Source: Clarireedia homoeocarpa
Taxonomy: Eukaryota; Ascomycota; Leotiomycetes; Helotiales; Rutstroemiaceae
Reading direction: 5' to 3'
Assembly: GCA_001465935.1 (NCBI GenBank)
Contig: LNKV01000049.1
Coordinates: 207,492 to 271,491, forward strand
DNA: 64,000 bases
The position numbers and the translations under genes are program-made. Position 1 is the stretch's first letter. The number at the start of each line of letters is the position of its first letter. Below, in pieces: positions 60,851 to 64,000 of this stretch. The notes under the pieces were generated by a model. The model did not search any database and was not told the DNA's origin. It saw only the letters and a list, made by a program, of their open reading frames with translations.

Positions 60851-60886
60851 ATTCAATACGATTCAACACGATTCAATACGATTCAG
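60851..60886. repeat. 10-bp tandem repeat (ATTCAATACG)
   Basis: Three full units, the middle one with a T-to-C change, plus a partial fourth. Confidence 0.85.
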
Positions 60887-62540
60887 ATTTTATATCTCCG
60901 AGCTTCCACTCAGTCTCTCGAAAGAACTGCCCACCGCACCTTGAGACCTTGAGGCCGGGTTTATGCCTGCCATGCTTTTCAAGGCAATACTTCCCGAGTT
61001 ATGGTGGGTTGTTCAAAATGCAAGCGTGAACTGTGATGCCAATTGTTTTTTCAATTTATCAGTATAGGAGATGTTCGGGTATTCGATGGGGCAAACAAAC
61101 ATTTGGTTCTCCGTGATACAGCTTCCGATCGCGCAAAGAGAGATGCTGACGTCGGATCAGGACCGTCAATGCATCCTTCCAGCGAAAGTGTACTTTTTGC
61201 GTCGACACCGGCACACATCTAGCGTGTGTGTATGATCAAAAAAGGTCGTTGCGTACGCCTTGCTTGTCCCTAGCTATGCAAACTGTCGCGATTACCGTCA
61301 GCTACCAAAGTTGAGTTGAGACTGATTCGAGAGCTTGGGGATAGATTCAGGCCACAATGGTCAAGCTGCTGGCAGATAGGCCCCGCTGCTTGACCCAGTC
61401 ACCAGACTTGGATGAACACACTAAACATTATGGGTTGACTTTGAGCTCCACATTACGGTTTTTCTTCATCCTATTCTCCTTAAACAAACGCCGCCAAGGC
61501 AACACTTCTTCGACTTTGCTACGAGCAATGTGTGACTGGTCCATCCCAAGGTGCATCGAGCTAGAACAGCCCCATGCCAAAAGCATCTTAACAGGCTGCA
61601 AGCAAAATCCAGGAATTTCACCTCGGTTTATATTAGAAGTGTATTAAGCAATCTACTACAAAACCGCTCGGAGAAACCCATTGTATCGGGATAAAATAAC
61701 TACTCCAAACACCCGTCATCCGCCCTCTAGCCCAAGCCCACCGCCAAGCTTGCAGCTTCCTCTAGAATTGTATTATTTAGATATAGCGTGTTCGGCGATA
61801 TACTGTTAGGATCATAAGTCATAGTAAGCAGAAAAATAGTGTGAATTAGGACTCACACGCAGGGGATATGATGAGATTATTGAAGCCGATACTACACCGA
61901 ACTTACCGACAAACTCAGATCCTATGAGAGCAAGAGCTTTGCTATTTGTCAAATAGTGCTGTACTTATTACAAACTTCAGTATCCACCGTTGTCGCTAAA
62001 CCAGTCATGACTTTTAGTAGAAATCAGGCTATCACAATGCGTAGTCTTCAGCGTAGTTGCTGCGAGGCAAATACGATGCACCATGTTAATAGGTAATGCC
62101 GTCGAGAAAAGATGCTATGTACAAATCGAATTTTTGTCCTAGAGAGCTCTCAAGCATAACTAGGTATGCACTTGCCACTATTTTCAGTACCCCCCTCGAT
62201 CATCTCTCTTCAAATAAACGAAACTCCGAATGTCTAAAGGCGATCGAACAATTTATGCATTGTCTATACGAAGTGCATGGCCGGCATGCTTGACAGGGTT
62301 GGCCACCTAATTTAGGCGTTTGTTCGAGTTCTTTCAAGACAAGGTCGAGAATTCGGTGTAGATAGATGGCCACCTGTTCGGGAGTGGTAGCCTTGCGCTG
62401 AGGCATTAAGTTTAGAAGTCCATCCACTACTTTACAAATTCTCGTGCATCCACTATATTATTCTAATATTCCTGCAGCTGTCTATATTATAGTAGATAAG
62501 ATGAAAGTATTCTTCTCAATATAGTTATCAGCGGAATTAT

Positions 62541-64000
62541 ATACACTTTAAAACTAATTTTAATTTCTTTAAAATCTAATATTATATAAAATCCTAAATA
62601 TATTTAAAAGTAATTTAATTATTTTAATAAAAGTTAAAATTATATTAAATTTTTTAAATTTAATTAAATATAATTATTTAATAATATATTTTTAAAATTA
62701 ATAAAAAACTATTTAATTTATTAATTAATTTAAATTTAACTAGAATTTATAATAAGATTATTAATAAAAATATTAAATAACTTTAAAATTTATAATTAAA
62801 AAATTAAAAAGATTTTAAAGCTTTTAAAAGTTTATATATATTAAAAGTTTATATATATTAAAAGATTATATATAATTATATAAACTATATATTTAAAAAA
62901 ATATATTTATTAATATTTTAAAAACTTATTTATATATAAAAAGTTTTTATTTAAATTTTTAAATATTATTATAATAATTTAATTTAAATTATTATATTAC
63001 TTTGTTTTAATAATTTATTATTAAATATTTTAATTAATTAGTTTTATAATTAAATTATTTATTTTTAAGATTTTAAATAATTATAAATAATTATGAAAAT
63101 AATAATAATAGCTTTTTAATTTATATTTATTAATATATTATTTTTTAATAATTATTATTAAATAGTTCTTTTTAATATAATTATAAATATCTTTTTTAAA
63201 TTTTTATAATTATAATTATTTAAAAAAAATATTAATAGATTAAATACTTTTAAATTAATTTAATAGAAATCTTAAAAAAATATTAAGAAAGTTTTAAAAT
63301 TCGATATTTTATATTTATTTATATTATTAATTTTAATAAATAATCAAAATTTATTATATTAATTATATAATAAATTATTAAAAGTTTTTTATATTTTATT
63401 ACTTAAAAATATATTATAAATTTTTATTATATTAAATAAATTTAAATAATATAAATATTTAATTGTTTTTAAGATTTTATAAAAATTATTAATTTAATAA
63501 TTTAATTTCTTTTAAATAATTACTAAGTTAATAAATATTATATATTTAATTAAATAAAATTAATAATATTTATTTACTTTTTTATTATATATTTTTATTT
63601 TTAAATAACTTTAAAAATATATTTATAAAATATTTTAAAAAATAATAAATTATTTAGAAAGAAATAAAATAATATAAATTATATATAATTTATTATTAAA
63701 AAGAATTTAAATTAATTATTTTAATAATAGTTAATAAAAAACTTTAATTATTTTTATAAATATTAATTATACACTTTTATTTAACTATTAGTTTAAAGAT
63801 AATTAATTATAAAAAATTTAATTTTTATTTTTAAAATATTATTAAACTTTATTTAAAATAATAAAATAAATTAAAAATTTTAATTAAATAATATTATTAT
63901 TAAAAATTATAATATTAATAAATATATAGAATATAAAATTTAATTTAATTTCTTATAATAATAATTTTATAATATAAAATTATAATAATTTATTTATTTA
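62541..64000. repeat. Extremely AT-rich block, RIP-like
   Basis: From about 62.54 kb to the window end the sequence is almost only A and T. The few remaining C are nearly all in CpT and the few G nearly all in ApG, while CpA and TpG are almost absent and TpA is abundant. This is what repeat-induced point mutation (C-to-T at CpA) leaves. Internal direct repeats such as AAAGTTTATATATATT occur near 62826-62880. No ORF of note survives. It is probably a mutated transposon cluster or AT isochore; a centromere edge cannot be excluded. Confidence 0.75.

Larger units (their letters stand above)
60009..62540. other. Gene-poor region upstream of AROM
   Basis: It contains the AROM promoter and then about 2.3 kb without a supported gene. 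Short ORFs (60474-60671, 61357-61647, 62096-62293 and minus 62200-62427) show no family motif. The minus one (NLMPQRKATTPEQVAIYLHR...) is mildly protein-like and could be a transposon or gene relic at the edge of the AT-rich block. Confidence 0.45.

Noticed and set aside
1..64000. CRISPR arrays, rRNA genes, bacterial operons, viral or toxin genes
   Set aside because: None seen; the repeats present are simple tandem repeats or MITE-like elements, and all confident genes are fungal nuclear genes.

Overview
The window is nuclear DNA of a filamentous ascomycete (Pezizomycotina). The evidence is many introns of about 45-65 nt with fungal branch sites (CTAAC/CTGAC), a class II hydrophobin, single-gene AROM and IRA/neurofibromin homologues of typical fungal layout, a zinc-knuckle Rat1, and an extremely AT-rich block with a RIP-like dinucleotide bias at the right end. 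Protein sequences feel close to Helotiales/Leotiomycetes, but that placement is an impression.

Layout, left to right. (1) 1-3.6 kb: a short-chain dehydrogenase with a possible mitochondrial presequence (+) and an FMN-binding split-barrel protein (-). (2) 3.6-8.8 kb: a gene-poor, accessory-looking island with an intron-containing tRNA-Thr(UGU) whose 3' part is tandemly duplicated, two related short inverted-repeat elements (MITE-like), a class II hydrophobin, two orphan ORFs and a decayed reading frame. (3) 8.8-21.3 kb: conserved genes: cytosolic isoleucyl-tRNA synthetase (with a 5-nt microexon and a GC-AG intron), a tiny three-exon twin-CX9C gene resembling NDUFAF8 (-), the centrin-binding SFI1 protein, and RAV1 of the RAVE V-ATPase assembly complex. 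(4) 21.3-32.1 kb: a C2H2 factor resembling RPN4 (-), followed by a 6.1-kb repeat-rich gap with no gene I can support. (5) 32.1-35.7 kb: the complex I assembly factor NDUFAF2 and a broken tannase/feruloyl-esterase pseudogene. (6) 35.7-60 kb: dense housekeeping block: an unidentified 613-aa nuclear-looking protein, USO1/p115, RAT1/XRN2, the RasGAP IRA/neurofibromin (15 exons), and the pentafunctional AROM protein. (7) 60-64 kb: gene-poor sequence passing near 62.54 kb into an almost pure A/T block.

Functional links. Two predicted complex I assembly factors (NDUFAF8-like and NDUFAF2) lie about 19 kb apart. The isoleucyl-tRNA synthetase and AROM genes each have a TGACTCA site about 200 bp upstream of the start, as expected for cross-pathway (Gcn4/CpcA) control, although several such sites are expected by chance in 64 kb. 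Exon structures were assembled by eye from reading frame, splice consensus and family similarity. All multi-exon models sum to whole codons, but none has been tested against RNA data. I found no convincing new multi-gene system. The most rewarding observations are the hidden NDUFAF8-like gene, the 5-nt microexon, the paired MITE-like hairpins, the tRNA-tail duplication and the RIP-like boundary.
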